Positions 1 to 9,300 of a stretch of 64,000 nt of DNA are shown here, piece after piece (position 1 is the stretch's first letter; every line of letters starts with the position of its first letter). The stretch is taken from NCBI RefSeq assembly GCF_004770145.1, contig NZ_RQFW01000010.1, positions 5,001-69,000 of the forward strand, read 5' to 3'. Under the pieces are notes generated by a model, which was not told where the DNA came from, did not search any database, and saw only the letters and a list, made by a program, of their open reading frames with translations. The stretch comes from Leptospira bourretii. Lineage in GTDB: Bacteria > Spirochaetota > Leptospiria > Leptospirales > Leptospiraceae. Made by a program: the position numbers and the translations under genes.

Positions 1-1087
1 GAATGTTTCGATTGCTATAAGAAAAAAACGAATCATTCACAATCATTTTTAATGCTGTTGCTGAACTGAATGCAGGACGCCAAGGTTGTTTAGTTGTTAA
101 ACTGGCATATTCACTTGCAAGTGACAAAATTGCGATATCTTCTTCAAAATTGACTGAGTTTACATTCGACTCTTGGATTCGAAGTTGCGCATCTATATCA
201 GCTACAATCATTTTTTTACTTGGATCTTTTATGAACTTATCCCTGACCAACATCAACTTTCTAAATACTGTATTATTGTCAGGAAAGTTATTATTAATTG
301 AGTTACCGCGAAATGGTCTATGATGGTTCAAAACTAGAGTGCGAATTTCTTGCGTGATTTCAGGTGCTGCAAGAGTCATTAAATAACTGATAATCGGATG
401 TTGTTGGATTGCGTTGTATTCTTCTTTTGTTAGATTTGGTTTGTCAGGTAATACTAATTTTGAATAACCTATATCCGCAAGAAAACTTGCAGTCATCACT
501 GAAAGATGGTCTTTTTTATTTGGTTTGTTATCATCACCTACACCTATCTTTTTGGTTCTGACCTTCATGCCCATGGCAACAATCGTTCGTTTGGTCATGA
601 GTTCCGATTCAACTGGTACACCAGCATGATTCAAAATCTCTAATATATTAAATAATCCAGATTCAAAATCTGGATTGCTTGTGAAGTCGTCTAAAACTTT
701 TCCAATTGATTTGTGTACTCTGAGTGCATGTTCCGAATTAAAGGCTTCTTTTTTTAACTCTAAGATCAATGATTCAGTTTGTTTTGCAAATTCTGTTGTT
801 TTGTCTGGATCAAAAAGTTTGGTTTGGCGAGGGTCTGTTGATTCTCCCGATGTAATTCGCAAATGTTTTGTGTCAGTTGTTAGGCAATAGGCTCCTTGCA
901 ACTCTATCTTCAAAAGTTTGCCAAAATCCTCTTCAGTTGCGTTCTTTTTTTTTGCCATGATGAGTTTGCCGTTCCGATCATAAAGGTCGAGCGGGATTTG
1001 TTTGCTTTTACGATAACTACTAAGCAGATCATCATTAAATTCAAATTTAGCAAGTTGGTCAGGGGAAATTAAGGGAGAATCGCTCAA
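1..1087 (-). CDS. Degenerate HD-GYP-like protein, C-terminus beyond the window edge
   Basis: The reading frame is open from a TTG at 1085-1087 down to base 1, so the gene is cut by the window edge and not visibly broken. Its protein is a clear paralogue of the one encoded at 52927-54399: both have a QLAKFE/KLAKFE start, IPLDLY, ESELMTKRT, an LTKEEY...QQHPIISYLMTL core and LNHHRP. This core resembles the HD-GYP cyclic-di-GMP phosphodiesterase fold, but the expected HD pair reads FLADIGY, so the metal-binding His is replaced by Ala and catalysis is doubtful. TTG is chosen because the first in-frame ATG lies about 40 codons later, inside conserved sequence, and because it aligns with the paralogue's start. 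A regulatory role is inference. Confidence 0.75.
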   Translation of the reverse strand, partial: MSDSPLISPDQLAKFEFNDDLLSSYRKSKQIPLDLYDRNGKLIMAKKKNATEEDFGKLLKIELQGAYCLTTDTKHLRITSGESTDPRQTKLFDPDKTTEFAKQTESLILELKKEAFNSEHALRVHKSIGKVLDDFTSNPDFESGLFNILEILNHAGVPVESELMTKRTIVAMGMKVRTKKIGVGDDNKPNKKDHLSVMTASFLADIGYSKLVLPDKPNLTKEEYNAIQQHPIISYLMTLAAPEITQEIRTLVLNHHRPFRGNSINNNFPDNNTVFRKLMLVRDKFIKDPSKKMIVADIDAQLRIQESNVNSVNFEEDIAILSLASEYASLTTKQPWRPAFSSATALKMIVNDSFFSYSNRNI

Positions 1088-1444
1088 ATTATATAGTCCG
1101 ATTATGGTATGATTATCTAATGATATAGGACGAACATAATTGAATTATACCAATGATTGTCTCCTTTTTATCGAGAAAATGAATTCTAATAAATGGGAAC
1201 TAATTACCAGTATAGAATAAACTCTTCGCCCTTGAGTAACTAACTGTATCGAAGGGCCCGCTTGGGGTCGCCCATGTGATCGAAGCGCTGGATAGCCCGA
1301 CCCCAAATTTTAGTTCAAATGGTATGTAATATCGACCCATCATGTTCGAGAATCAAATCTTTGGGGACTCGCCCGGAATCGATGTGAGTGGTAAATAGAT
1401 TTTAGCACTATAAATCCGTGTTACCACCTCGGTGAGGAATTCGA
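1088..1444. other. Intergenic region containing repeat copy A
   Basis: No convincing gene is present in these 357 bases. The stretch separates the HD-GYP-like gene, whose start lies at 1087, from the 3' end of the OmpA-type gene. Its main content is the non-coding repeat described separately at 1249-1380. Confidence 0.6.
1249..1380. repeat. Intergenic repeat, copy A
   Basis: An 18-base string at 1292-1309 (ATAGCCCGACCCCAAATT) is identical to 3179-3196. About 50 bases further on, both copies carry a second conserved end, TTTGGGGACTCG at 1360-1371 here and a TTTGGGGGCTCG form in copy B. Within copy A, TTGGGGTCG at 1262-1270 is the exact reverse complement of CGACCCCAA at 1298-1306, giving a 9-bp stem with a 27-base loop. 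The centre of the element is not conserved. I do not recognise the family; a structured non-coding or MITE-like element is possible. Confidence 0.55.
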
Positions 1445-2653
1445 TTATGGTTTGGCACGGAGTTCAAATAACACCCGTTCGGAAGAATCTAATTCATAGC
1501 GAGTAGAGCCTGCAGTTGCATTGACAATGCGTGCTGCAGGAATGTTTTTCTCTCGTAAGATTTGGAAAATGGCAAAGGAACGATTGATCCCGAACTGTTC
1601 GTGCAACGGATCTTCCTCTTCTGTACCTGGGATGGGTGCCACATAGTTGATGATCAGAATTTCATATTGAGGGTATTCAATCGTGAAACTACGTGCAAGG
1701 GCATCCAATTTTGCTCGGCCTTCCACATGAACCCGAGTTGTCTTTGGTTCAAAAATCTCATTGGCGAGAAATGAAAAGGTTTTGATCCCAGGTGGTGGGG
1801 ATTCTGCTTGTTGAGTTTTTTCTAAAGTTTGGACTGCCGGAGCAACATTTGGTTCCTCAGTGGTAGAAACGAGTGAAAATTGTTTTCCAAATCCTAAACT
1901 CACAAAACTCTCTTCAAAATTACCACGGTTACGAAATGCATTTACTTGGGCTTTATAATCCACAATGTAAGTATTGGTAGTTAAAGCTTCTAAAAAAAGG
2001 AAATACGATGCAAAATGGAAACGTAGACCTAGGCCAGCGAAGAAACGTTGCACATTCCCACCTGACTGACGTTCGTTTCCAATTCCTCCACCAAAGCGGA
2101 TATAGGGATCAAAAACAGAATTTGGTAAAAAATGAATTCCAAAATCCAAATTTCCGGTAGTGATCGAAGAAATTCTTTGGTCTTTTCGAATTAAAAACGA
2201 AAGTAATTCGGCTGAAGACAGACTATCGTTATAGGAACTTGAGGGATATTGGCGTTGCAATTGGTTTGCCGCTAAAAGCACAAAAGTAGGCTCCAACTGT
2301 CGTAAGTTTGACGCTTCAATCGACTGATAAACCCCCGTTAGTCCAACGGAAAGATATTTTAATAAAGCATATTGCACTCCCATTTCTCCTAAATGGCTGT
2401 TCAATTGGACTTGATCAGAATTGAATTCAGTAAGAGCATAAAAATAAAAGTTCCTTGCTTCGGGGCTAACTCCATCGCGATAAAATAAATATGTTGGGAA
2501 ATTATACGTTTCCGTATAACGTTCCAAACTTCCAGAAGACATTCCCAGACCATACGATCCAGAACCAAATAACATGAGATTGCCTTTTTGAAATCCTTCA
2601 GCAGATAGGATTTGAGGAATCAAAAATAAAAAAATCCACTTACATTTCCACAT
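1445..2653 (-). CDS. OmpA-type outer-membrane protein
   Basis: A 402-residue protein with an N-terminal signal peptide (hydrophobic IFLFLIPQILSA, cleavage near residue 18). Residues about 20-270 alternate polar and aromatic residues as expected for a beta-barrel, with segments such as FGSGSYGLG and LGLRFHFASYFLF. Residues about 295-400 resemble an OmpA/MotB C-terminal peptidoglycan-binding domain: a phosphate-rich strand IFEPKTTRV, ALARSFTIEYP, an INRSFAIFQILREKNI helix corresponding to the usual RA..V...L...G motif, and a final ERVLFELRAKP. The likely role is anchoring the outer membrane to peptidoglycan. The domain is divergent, so the exact family is uncertain. Transcribed alone; the next minus-strand gene upstream is about 870 bases away. 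Confidence 0.7.
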   Translation of the reverse strand: MWKCKWIFLFLIPQILSAEGFQKGNLMLFGSGSYGLGMSSGSLERYTETYNFPTYLFYRDGVSPEARNFYFYALTEFNSDQVQLNSHLGEMGVQYALLKYLSVGLTGVYQSIEASNLRQLEPTFVLLAANQLQRQYPSSSYNDSLSSAELLSFLIRKDQRISSITTGNLDFGIHFLPNSVFDPYIRFGGGIGNERQSGGNVQRFFAGLGLRFHFASYFLFLEALTTNTYIVDYKAQVNAFRNRGNFEESFVSLGFGKQFSLVSTTEEPNVAPAVQTLEKTQQAESPPPGIKTFSFLANEIFEPKTTRVHVEGRAKLDALARSFTIEYPQYEILIINYVAPIPGTEEEDPLHEQFGINRSFAIFQILREKNIPAARIVNATAGSTRYELDSSERVLFELRAKP

Positions 2654-3523
2654 GGGGTAATCCTTTGAAAATCGTTGGCTTTACTCAACTTATTTTTTTA
2701 TATGAGGAAAAAATTGAACAATATATTCTCTCAGAGGGATGTGGCGTAAAATTCATATTGTATCCCTCGATTCTTATTGGCACTGTTCCCTTACTGCAAA
2801 GATTTTGATTCCGAAAAGAGTGTTTTCCAAAAACCTTATAATGTGCATTAGATGCTCTGGATTGAGAGCTGTTTCAAAAACATATGATAGGTTATCAGGG
2901 GAATCACTTTCTTTAAATGTTTCTCTTTAGTGGTCGATAATCATTATTGTCGTAACAATCGGGGTTCCCTTTGTAAGGGAGAAAGAAAAAGTTGCCGTTC
3001 AAGTGATTCATAAATGATTTCGTTAGACTTCGATTATGCGTTCTATCGTTGGTGGATTCGACATAGTTTTTGATTCCATGTTATGTAATGTTAAGAAAGG
3101 TAACCGCTTTTGGTCATGAGTCTCCGCGAGAGGGATAGAAAGGGCGCGGTAGCGGTCGCTTGGCAACCGAAGCCCTGCATAGCCCGACCCCAAATTAGAA
3201 ATAAAATTCTGAATCTCAAAACATCTCTTTGTGATGCGGCTTGGGTTTTTGGGGGCTCGCCTTGGAGCAAATGTAAAGTAGAGATCGCTTTTGGCTATGG
3301 AATCGCAGTTATGCTGAGATATAATGTGACATAATTCCGATGCGAATCCACAAACCCCCACCCGAGTTAGGGAGGAGGGGAGTGGCTTGTGGGCAGGTGC
3401 TTTTTTCCCCCTAACATAAATTCGAAAACCAGGCAAGGAGCTTCCAAAAATCTGGAATTTTATTTCTAAGAAGTTCGCAGTTACCTAAGTCAGGAAGCGT
3501 TTCAAATTCACGAAAAGATTTCC
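2654..3523. other. Long intergenic region containing repeat copy B
   Basis: About 870 bases with no supportable gene. Short open frames occur (about 63 codons at 2739-2930 on the plus strand, 137 codons at 3023-3436 on the minus strand), but they lack recognisable motifs and the larger one runs straight through the non-coding repeat at 3130-3270. The A/T-rich part near 2690-2730 is the likely promoter region of the OmpA-type gene. No tRNA or insertion-sequence remnant was seen. Confidence 0.55.
3130..3270. repeat. Intergenic repeat, copy B
   Basis: Second copy of the element at 1249-1380. It shares the identical 18-base block at 3179-3196 and the outer block TTTTTGGGGGCTCGC at 3246-3260, while the sequence between is unrelated. 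Its 5' part is G+C rich (GGGCGCGGTAGCGGTCGC near 3143) against an A/T-rich background. Same orientation as copy A, about 1.9 kb away, with the OmpA-type gene between them. Confidence 0.55.
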
Positions 3524-3988
3524 TTATTTTGGAAGATTCACTTCTTTTTTAAAGAAAAAAGTATATTCTGTGTAGGTGTTATGCGATCTTTCCGGTGGAG
3601 GAGGAAATTCCCATGAACTGATTTCTTTTTGTATACAACCGATGAGGGAATCAGATGTAAAATCGGATTGGATGAGCTCCACTTTTGTAGGAATTCCGTC
3701 CGGATCAATTTGCCAATCGAAATGGATTTTGCCTTCCTCGATTTTTGGTTTTGTTTCTAAGTATATATTGTAGCAAATTTGAATTTTACGTTTGTGTTTG
3801 GTAATGGTAAAATTCACTTCTCGTTTGTGGTAAGGTGAGAGACCTTTTTTATCCACTTCCATTGAAGTTTGTGTGAATTGATTTCCATTCGAAATGGGAC
3901 GAAGGAAAAGTAAATACACAAAACTTAAAACGAGAGTGGTGCCAGTGATGAGAAGGATTTCTTTTTGATAGGGAATCTGTTTTTTCAT
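3524..3988 (-). CDS. Membrane-anchored protein with AgmX/PglI-like C-terminal domain
   Basis: A 154-residue protein with one N-terminal membrane segment (residues about 10-30, ILLITGTTLVLSFVYLLFL), so mostly exported. The C-terminal 90 residues match the pattern of the AgmX/PglI C-terminal (TonB-like) family: an IQICYN strand, IHFDWQIDPDGIPTKVEL, a cysteine before the helix (SLIGCIQKEI) and SSWEFPPPP followed by a final beta-strand YTFFF. In myxobacteria such domains occur in gliding and energy-transducing proteins; here the role is unknown. It lies 31 bases downstream of the FG-GAP lipoprotein gene on the same strand, so the two may be co-transcribed. Confidence 0.6.
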   Translation of the reverse strand: MKKQIPYQKEILLITGTTLVLSFVYLLFLRPISNGNQFTQTSMEVDKKGLSPYHKREVNFTITKHKRKIQICYNIYLETKPKIEEGKIHFDWQIDPDGIPTKVELIQSDFTSDSLIGCIQKEISSWEFPPPPERSHNTYTEYTFFFKKEVNLPK

Positions 3989-4019
3989 TTATGAATGTAA
4001 TTTATGTATCAAATCCGTT

Positions 4020-5699
4020 TTACTTTCTAAAAAACACAAATGCTGCACCAGACGATAAAGCTGAATTGTCTGTACTGCCAGTAGGTCCATTGGTAATTGT
4101 CTTTTGATTGCTGTCCTCTAGGTTCACTCCAACGACGGCGGTATCTCCTGAAAAAGCAATTGCATTGCCAAACCTGTCTTCGACATCGGCATTGGGAGCC
4201 TTAATATAGGCTCGAAATGCCCAAGTGGAACCAGACCTTTGGAACAAATAAACTGCACCCGAATTGGATAAGCTGTTGTCATCATTTGGCATCGTTCCAT
4301 TTGTGACCGTTGTTTGATTATTGTCCTCAAAAATAGAACCAACTAGGATTGTATTCCCTTCGATGGCAACTGTGATACCAAAACGATCGTCTGCTCCTAG
4401 ATTGGGAGGTTTGAGGTAGGCTTGGTGGCTCCAAGTAGAACCCGTTCTTTGGAACACATAAGCGGCACCTGCGAGTGTCGCTGAGTTATCGGAGCTTGCT
4501 GCCGTTCCGTTTGTAATAGTGGTCTGATTGCTTGCTTCGGAAAAGGCACCGACTACTATGGTGTCGCCATCGATCGCAACCGAATTGCCAAACTGATCAT
4601 CAGCTTCTGCGTTAGGTGCCTTTAGGTATGCTTCTTCAACCCAGGTCGTACCAGTTCTACGGAAGACATAGGCCGCTCCTGCATTGGCTGCTGAGTTGTT
4701 GGCACTGGCACCAGATCCGTTTGTAATTGTGATCTGATTACTCGCCTCTAAATTGGCACCGACAACGATCGTATCATTTGCGATGTCGACAGTAGTACCA
4801 AAACGATCACCTGCTCCCATGTTAGACGGTTTTAGGTAGGCTTGTTCTGACCACGTAGTGCCGGATCTTTGGAACACGTAAACGGCACCTGCATTTGTTG
4901 CTCCCTCATTGGCTGGTGCAGGAGATCCATTCGTAATGCTTGTTTGGTTGCTATCTTCAAAATATGCGCCAACAGCAATGGTATCACCTGATATAGCAAG
5001 GGAAATTCCAAACTGATCATTTGCGCCGGTGTTAGACGGTTTTAAGTAGGCTTGCTCCGACCAAGTAGTGCCTGATTTTTGGAATACATAAGCTGCACCT
5101 GAATCAGTAGCTCCTTCATTCGGAGCAATAGCATTAGGAGCATTCGTAATCGTCGTTTGATTGCTATCTTCTTGGTTTGCTCCGACCACTATGGTATCTC
5201 TATCAATCGCAACAGAGACTCCAAATTGATCTGTTCCTCCTAAATTAGAAGGTTTTAGGTATGCCTCTTGCGACCATGACGAACCAGATCTTTGGTAGAC
5301 GTATGCCGCACCAGCCGATCCTAATGAGTTGTCACTACTCGCTGTGGGTCCATTTGTAATTGTCGTTTGGTTACTTGACTCACCTGGAGCTCCCACCACG
5401 ATTGTATCACCAGAGATCGCTACGGAATATCCGAAGCCATCATTTGCTTCTGCATTCGATGCTTTGAGATAGGCCTGTGTTTCCCAGAGTTTTGGAGAAT
5501 TACCAACGCTGAATCCGCAAAAGGGAATAGGAGTTTCCGATACGGAAGTGAGTAATAAGGTCTCTATATACGCTTTTGATTTTTGATCGCAGGGGTTATT
5601 TAATGTTAAAGGATTACAACTTCCGTAAAAAAGAAGCAGCAATATACCTGTGATTTTTCTCATCAATAACGAACGAAGCTTGAAATTTCCTTTCCTCAT
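4020..5699 (-). CDS. FG-GAP repeat (beta-propeller) lipoprotein
   Basis: A 559-residue lipoprotein: hydrophobic signal ILLLLFYGSC with Cys28 as probable lipidation site. The rest is seven tandem repeats of about 68 residues, each containing W..QAYLK.SN, a D.FG.SVAI.GDTIVVGA core typical of FG-GAP/integrin-alpha blades, SNQTTITNG, and SGAAYVFQR.G. Seven blades would close one beta-propeller. The ATG at 5699 has a GAGG element 10 bases upstream; an in-frame ATG at residue 13 gives a more usual signal-peptide length but has no ribosome site. The role is probably surface binding or adhesion; ligand unknown. The repeats are similar at DNA level too, which favours copy-number change by recombination. 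Confidence 0.8.
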   Translation of the reverse strand: MRKGNFKLRSLLMRKITGILLLLFYGSCNPLTLNNPCDQKSKAYIETLLLTSVSETPIPFCGFSVGNSPKLWETQAYLKASNAEANDGFGYSVAISGDTIVVGAPGESSNQTTITNGPTASSDNSLGSAGAAYVYQRSGSSWSQEAYLKPSNLGGTDQFGVSVAIDRDTIVVGANQEDSNQTTITNAPNAIAPNEGATDSGAAYVFQKSGTTWSEQAYLKPSNTGANDQFGISLAISGDTIAVGAYFEDSNQTSITNGSPAPANEGATNAGAVYVFQRSGTTWSEQAYLKPSNMGAGDRFGTTVDIANDTIVVGANLEASNQITITNGSGASANNSAANAGAAYVFRRTGTTWVEEAYLKAPNAEADDQFGNSVAIDGDTIVVGAFSEASNQTTITNGTAASSDNSATLAGAAYVFQRTGSTWSHQAYLKPPNLGADDRFGITVAIEGNTILVGSIFEDNNQTTVTNGTMPNDDNSLSNSGAVYLFQRSGSTWAFRAYIKAPNADVEDRFGNAIAFSGDTAVVGVNLEDSNQKTITNGPTGSTDNSALSSGAAFVFFRK

Positions 5700-5733
5700 T
5701 CCATTCCTCAGATTCGGTTATCCAGATACAAAT

Positions 5734-5780
5734 TTGCTAACATTCGTTAAAGACTTTCTTCATTCAATCAAAGTTAGCAA
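5734..5780. repeat. 8-bp inverted repeat in divergent promoter region
   Basis: TTGCTAAC at 5734-5741 is the exact reverse complement of GTTAGCAA at 5773-5780, separated by 31 bases. It sits between the divergent FG-GAP lipoprotein gene and the AraC-family gene and could be a pair of regulator half-sites. The arm length is short, so chance cannot be excluded. Confidence 0.3.
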
Positions 5781-5954
5781 GTATTTTCTTATTTTTTTGA
5801 TAGTATGAAAATTATTTTTTCAATTTTTTTCGAGTGTTGGAACTGTTTCATTTCAAATCTAGGAATGGAAATGTTTTGTTGACCATCTGTTTTTTTTGTT
5901 TACCACATATCATATTTCCCTTACTGATCTCTTTGTGTCTCTGAATATAAATTT

Positions 5955-6713
5955 ATGAAACAATTTTTAATTTGGGAAGATTTTGCTACATACCGAGGTG
6001 AGGCATTTTCAACCCATCGGCATAGTCATTTTTTTATACAAATTGGTTTGCCAGATTCAGGTTTTGTTGAAATACGTACGTTAGATGGTGAATGGAAGTC
6101 ATACAATGTTGTCTGTATTCCTTCTGGAATAAGTCACGAAATGAGGAGTGGGGAAGGTAATCTTACACTTCTTTATTTGGATCCACTTACAACAGGTTAT
6201 CAACTTTTTCATGAAAGAAGTTTGACCTCAAATCAATCAGCATTCGAAGTAGGTGACTTGTTTACTGAAACCCTAAAACATCAGATAAGAGAAATTTTAA
6301 AAACATCGAATAAAGATGTTCGTAAACAAATTCTCGAATTGATAAATATAAATTTTGATAAACAAACAAATCGCAAATTGGATCCACGCATTCAAAAAAG
6401 CATAAAAGATGTAGAACTTGATCGTTTTTCACTTTCCCATTTAGCAAAAGAGGCTTCCTTATCAGTTGAAAGGTTTCGTCATCTTTTTCGTCAGGAGACA
6501 GGTGTTCCATTTTCTGCTTATAAACTTTGGCTAAAAACAAAAAAGGCTGTCGACTATTTAGCAAATCATTCGCAATTATCAAATGCTGCCTACGAGGGTG
6601 GTTTTGCAGATCAGTCTCACTTTACTCGTATTTTTCGCCGATCTTTCGGTGTTGGTCCTTCAGATTTTACAAAAAAGAAAGAACCGTTTCAGGCAATTTT
6701 CTTTTCCAAGTAG
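5955..6713 (+). CDS. AraC-family transcriptional regulator
   Basis: A 252-residue regulator. Residues about 1-110 look like an AraC-type cupin sensor domain (HRHSHFFIQIGLP, CIPSGISHEM). Residues about 155-250 hold the two-helix-turn-helix AraC domain: LAKEASLSVERFRHLFRQ, then a second element ending AAYEGGFADQSHFTRIFRR and FGVGPSDF, all very close to family consensus. It lies 61 bases upstream of an acyl-CoA synthetase gene in the same direction, so control of fatty-acid activation is a reasonable inference. The effector is unknown. Confidence 0.88.
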   Translation: MKQFLIWEDFATYRGEAFSTHRHSHFFIQIGLPDSGFVEIRTLDGEWKSYNVVCIPSGISHEMRSGEGNLTLLYLDPLTTGYQLFHERSLTSNQSAFEVGDLFTETLKHQIREILKTSNKDVRKQILELININFDKQTNRKLDPRIQKSIKDVELDRFSLSHLAKEASLSVERFRHLFRQETGVPFSAYKLWLKTKKAVDYLANHSQLSNAAYEGGFADQSHFTRIFRRSFGVGPSDFTKKKEPFQAIFFSK

Positions 6714-6774
6714 CCGTTGCGTTCAAGACTACTTTTTCATTTCTGATACTCTTTCGAGTATTGGGGAAAGAAAA

Positions 6775-8751
6775 ATGGGTTCTAAAATCAAAGCAAAAAA
6801 TCTAGCAGAGTTATTTTATGATAGTGCCAAGCAGTTTGGAGATCAACCAGCGTTTGGAACGAAAAACAAAGAAAAACAATTCTCTACAATTAGCTTTCAA
6901 GATTTATATGAAACTGGAGTTTCACTGGCAACAGGCTTAATTGATATCGGTTTAAAGCCACATGAACATGTAGCAGTTCTATCTGAAAATCGAAAAGAGT
7001 GGATTATTTCTAATTATGGAATTATACTTTGCGGTGCTGCGGATGTTCCTCGTGGTACGGACGTTACAGATGGTGATATACAATACATTCTTTCTCATTC
7101 GGATGCAAAGATGGTCTTCGTAGAAAACGAAGTGACTTTAAAGAAAGTTAAGAAGAATATTTCCAAACTACAAAATATAACACATATGATTGTTATGGAA
7201 AGCGAGCCCGTCGTATTGAATGCGCAAGTCCATAGTAATGGTGAGGAAAAAATTGATCTAGGGAATCCTTTGTATCCAAATATCTTGAGTTTAAATGAAC
7301 TTATCGAAAAAGGTAGAAACCTGCGAAAGTTAGGTGATAGAAGAGCTGAGGAAAGAGTGATTGCAATTCAACCTGATGACTTATTTACGATCATCTATAC
7401 TTCCGGTACTACAGGGGAACCGAAAGGGGTAATGTTAACTCATGCAAACATGATATCGCAGTTAAGGAACATACCCATAAAGATTGGACCGAAAGATCGA
7501 TTTTTATCGATTTTACCTGTATGGCATAGTTTTGAAAGAGTTTTTCAAATGGGAACAATTGCGATGGGCGCTACACAATATTATACAAATGTAAGAAATA
7601 TCAGAGAAGACTTAATGATTGTGAAGCCTACTTTTATGGCTTCAGCACCGAGACTTTGGGAAAGTATTTATCAAGGGATACAGTCGAAGATCCAAACAGG
7701 TTCAGTTATAAAAAAAGTTTTATTCAAATTAGCGTATGGATGTGCATTAAAGATTCAAAGATCAATTCAATTTTTAAAAGGTAATCGATTGGATCTTCAT
7801 GGAAGAAATATTTTTCAATCGATAGCACTCGCTATTGTTTCCTTAACCTCGATAGCGGTTCTTTATTTACCTTATCGCATCCTTGATTTGATTGTATTAA
7901 GTAAACTTAGATTAGCTACCGGCGGGAAACTGAGAGGTTCAGTTTCTGGCGGTGGTTCCTTACCCTTTCATATTGATGAATTTTTTAATACCATCAGGAT
8001 TCCTGTATTCGAAGGATATGGATTGACTGAAACATCTCCAGGACTTGCATTCCGTACAGAAAAACATCTTGTTGTGGGAAGTGTAGGGCAAATATTTCCT
8101 GATACTGAAATTTTACTGAAAGATGTTGAAACAGGTATAGTCATTTATCCTCCGAAAAAAGGAATCAAAGGCGAAATTTATGTAAGAGGACCGCAAATTA
8201 TGAAAGGGTACTACAAAAGACCTGAAGCAACTGCAAAAGTTTTATCAGATGATGGATGGTTGAACACAGGAGACCTTGGGATCATGACGTTTAACAATAC
8301 GCTTAAAATTGTAGGAAGAACGAAAGAAACGGTTGTACTTCTCAATGGTGAAAATATTGAACCAGTTCCCATTGAAAATAAACTCATGCAATCACCTTTG
8401 ATTGACCAAGTAATGGTTGTGGGACAGGATCAAAAGTATTTAGGTGCATTGATTTTACCGGCCCTTGAAAAGTTTTCGGAATATGGATCCACTTATGAAC
8501 AATTGGCAACGAATCGTATTGTAAAAGAAAAAATCGAACAGGAAGTAAAAAATCTGATTCGCACAGAGAATGGATTTAAAAGTTTCGAAAAGATTGTAGA
8601 GGTGCGACTCCTTCCAAAAACTTTTGAAGTAGGTGAGGAGTTGTCTGCAAAACTATCTGTCAAAAGACATGTTGTTGCAGAAAAATACGAATCGCTCATC
8701 GAGTCAATGTACGATGGAAAGTCCCAAATGCAGATTCATGTAACTAAATAA
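6775..8751 (+). CDS. Long-chain acyl-CoA synthetase (AMP-forming)
   Basis: A 658-residue adenylate-forming ligase, expected to convert fatty acid, ATP and CoA to acyl-CoA. Motifs: P-loop-like IYTSGTTGEPKGV at about residue 206, GYGLTETSP at about 413, NTGDLG at about 496 and the C-terminal lysine-bearing lid near residue 640. A hydrophobic insert (LALAIVSLTSIAVLYL, near residue 350) suggests membrane association, as in other FACS-type enzymes. ATG at 6775 is chosen over the frame's earlier ATG at 6583 because GGGGAAAG lies just upstream and the earlier start would run inside the AraC gene. A paralogue is encoded at 26353-28254. Confidence 0.88.
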   Translation: MGSKIKAKNLAELFYDSAKQFGDQPAFGTKNKEKQFSTISFQDLYETGVSLATGLIDIGLKPHEHVAVLSENRKEWIISNYGIILCGAADVPRGTDVTDGDIQYILSHSDAKMVFVENEVTLKKVKKNISKLQNITHMIVMESEPVVLNAQVHSNGEEKIDLGNPLYPNILSLNELIEKGRNLRKLGDRRAEERVIAIQPDDLFTIIYTSGTTGEPKGVMLTHANMISQLRNIPIKIGPKDRFLSILPVWHSFERVFQMGTIAMGATQYYTNVRNIREDLMIVKPTFMASAPRLWESIYQGIQSKIQTGSVIKKVLFKLAYGCALKIQRSIQFLKGNRLDLHGRNIFQSIALAIVSLTSIAVLYLPYRILDLIVLSKLRLATGGKLRGSVSGGGSLPFHIDEFFNTIRIPVFEGYGLTETSPGLAFRTEKHLVVGSVGQIFPDTEILLKDVETGIVIYPPKKGIKGEIYVRGPQIMKGYYKRPEATAKVLSDDGWLNTGDLGIMTFNNTLKIVGRTKETVVLLNGENIEPVPIENKLMQSPLIDQVMVVGQDQKYLGALILPALEKFSEYGSTYEQLATNRIVKEKIEQEVKNLIRTENGFKSFEKIVEVRLLPKTFEVGEELSAKLSVKRHVVAEKYESLIESMYDGKSQMQIHVTK

Positions 8752-9300
8752 ATTCTTTCAAACAAAACGTTGCGCATGTTTTCCAAATAATTAGATGCGA
8801 TTGGTAAAGGGTATTTTATATATTTAGAATGATCTGAGAGTATGATTTTCTATGAAAGCGCATCCAAAAATCGTCATATTGAAAATCTGCATCGTATCAA
8901 GTAATCCTATTTATAAAATAATATGATACATCGTCTCTGGTTTTTCCTTAAGTTAAATTGTTGAAGCCTATTTTTACTTGTGATGAAAAACTACCTAACA
9001 AGCGTATATTGATAACCAATGGTTTAATTCGAAAAAGCTTTTAGTTAATTGAGTTCACTGTAAAATAATCTTTGGAGAGAAAGCCTTGGAAAAAAGGGAA
9101 TTGTCTGAATTTAAAGCTGTAGAATTCTATTCTGATTCTATCCATTCACTTTGATAAAAGACTTTTTATTGGCTAGGGAGTACGGGATAATATTTGTTAC
9201 ACTATGCTTTTTGGATTTCTTCCGCACTCATCCCAGATACACGAGTGTCTCCTAACGGGAATAACACAAAAGGAACTTTTTGGCTTAGTTGGAATTGTCT
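8752..9300. other. Convergent intergenic region without a recognised feature
   Basis: About 550 A/T-rich bases between the ends of two convergent genes. No convincing coding sequence, tRNA or strong terminator hairpin was found. A short minus-strand stretch at 9202-9300 continues the frame of the neighbouring acyltransferase beyond its stop codon and reads like protein (LFPLGDTRVSGMSAEEIQKA), but it is too short to assign. Confidence 0.5.

Noticed and set aside
1249..1380. Repeat copy A considered as an integron attC site
   Set aside because: The expected core-site motifs (GTTRRRY and RYYYAAC) are not visible and no integrase gene is present.
2739..2930. 63-codon open frame on the plus strand
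   Set aside because: Short, no motif, no clear ribosome site; more likely chance.
3023..3436. 137-codon open frame on the minus strand
   Set aside because: It crosses non-coding repeat copy B, has no recognisable motif or ribosome site, and codon use is unlike neighbouring genes.
9202..9300. In-frame continuation of the acyltransferase beyond its stop, ending in a protein-like sequence
   Set aside because: Only 33 codons and no identifiable family; could be chance or a longer ancestral C-terminus. A comparison with relatives would decide.
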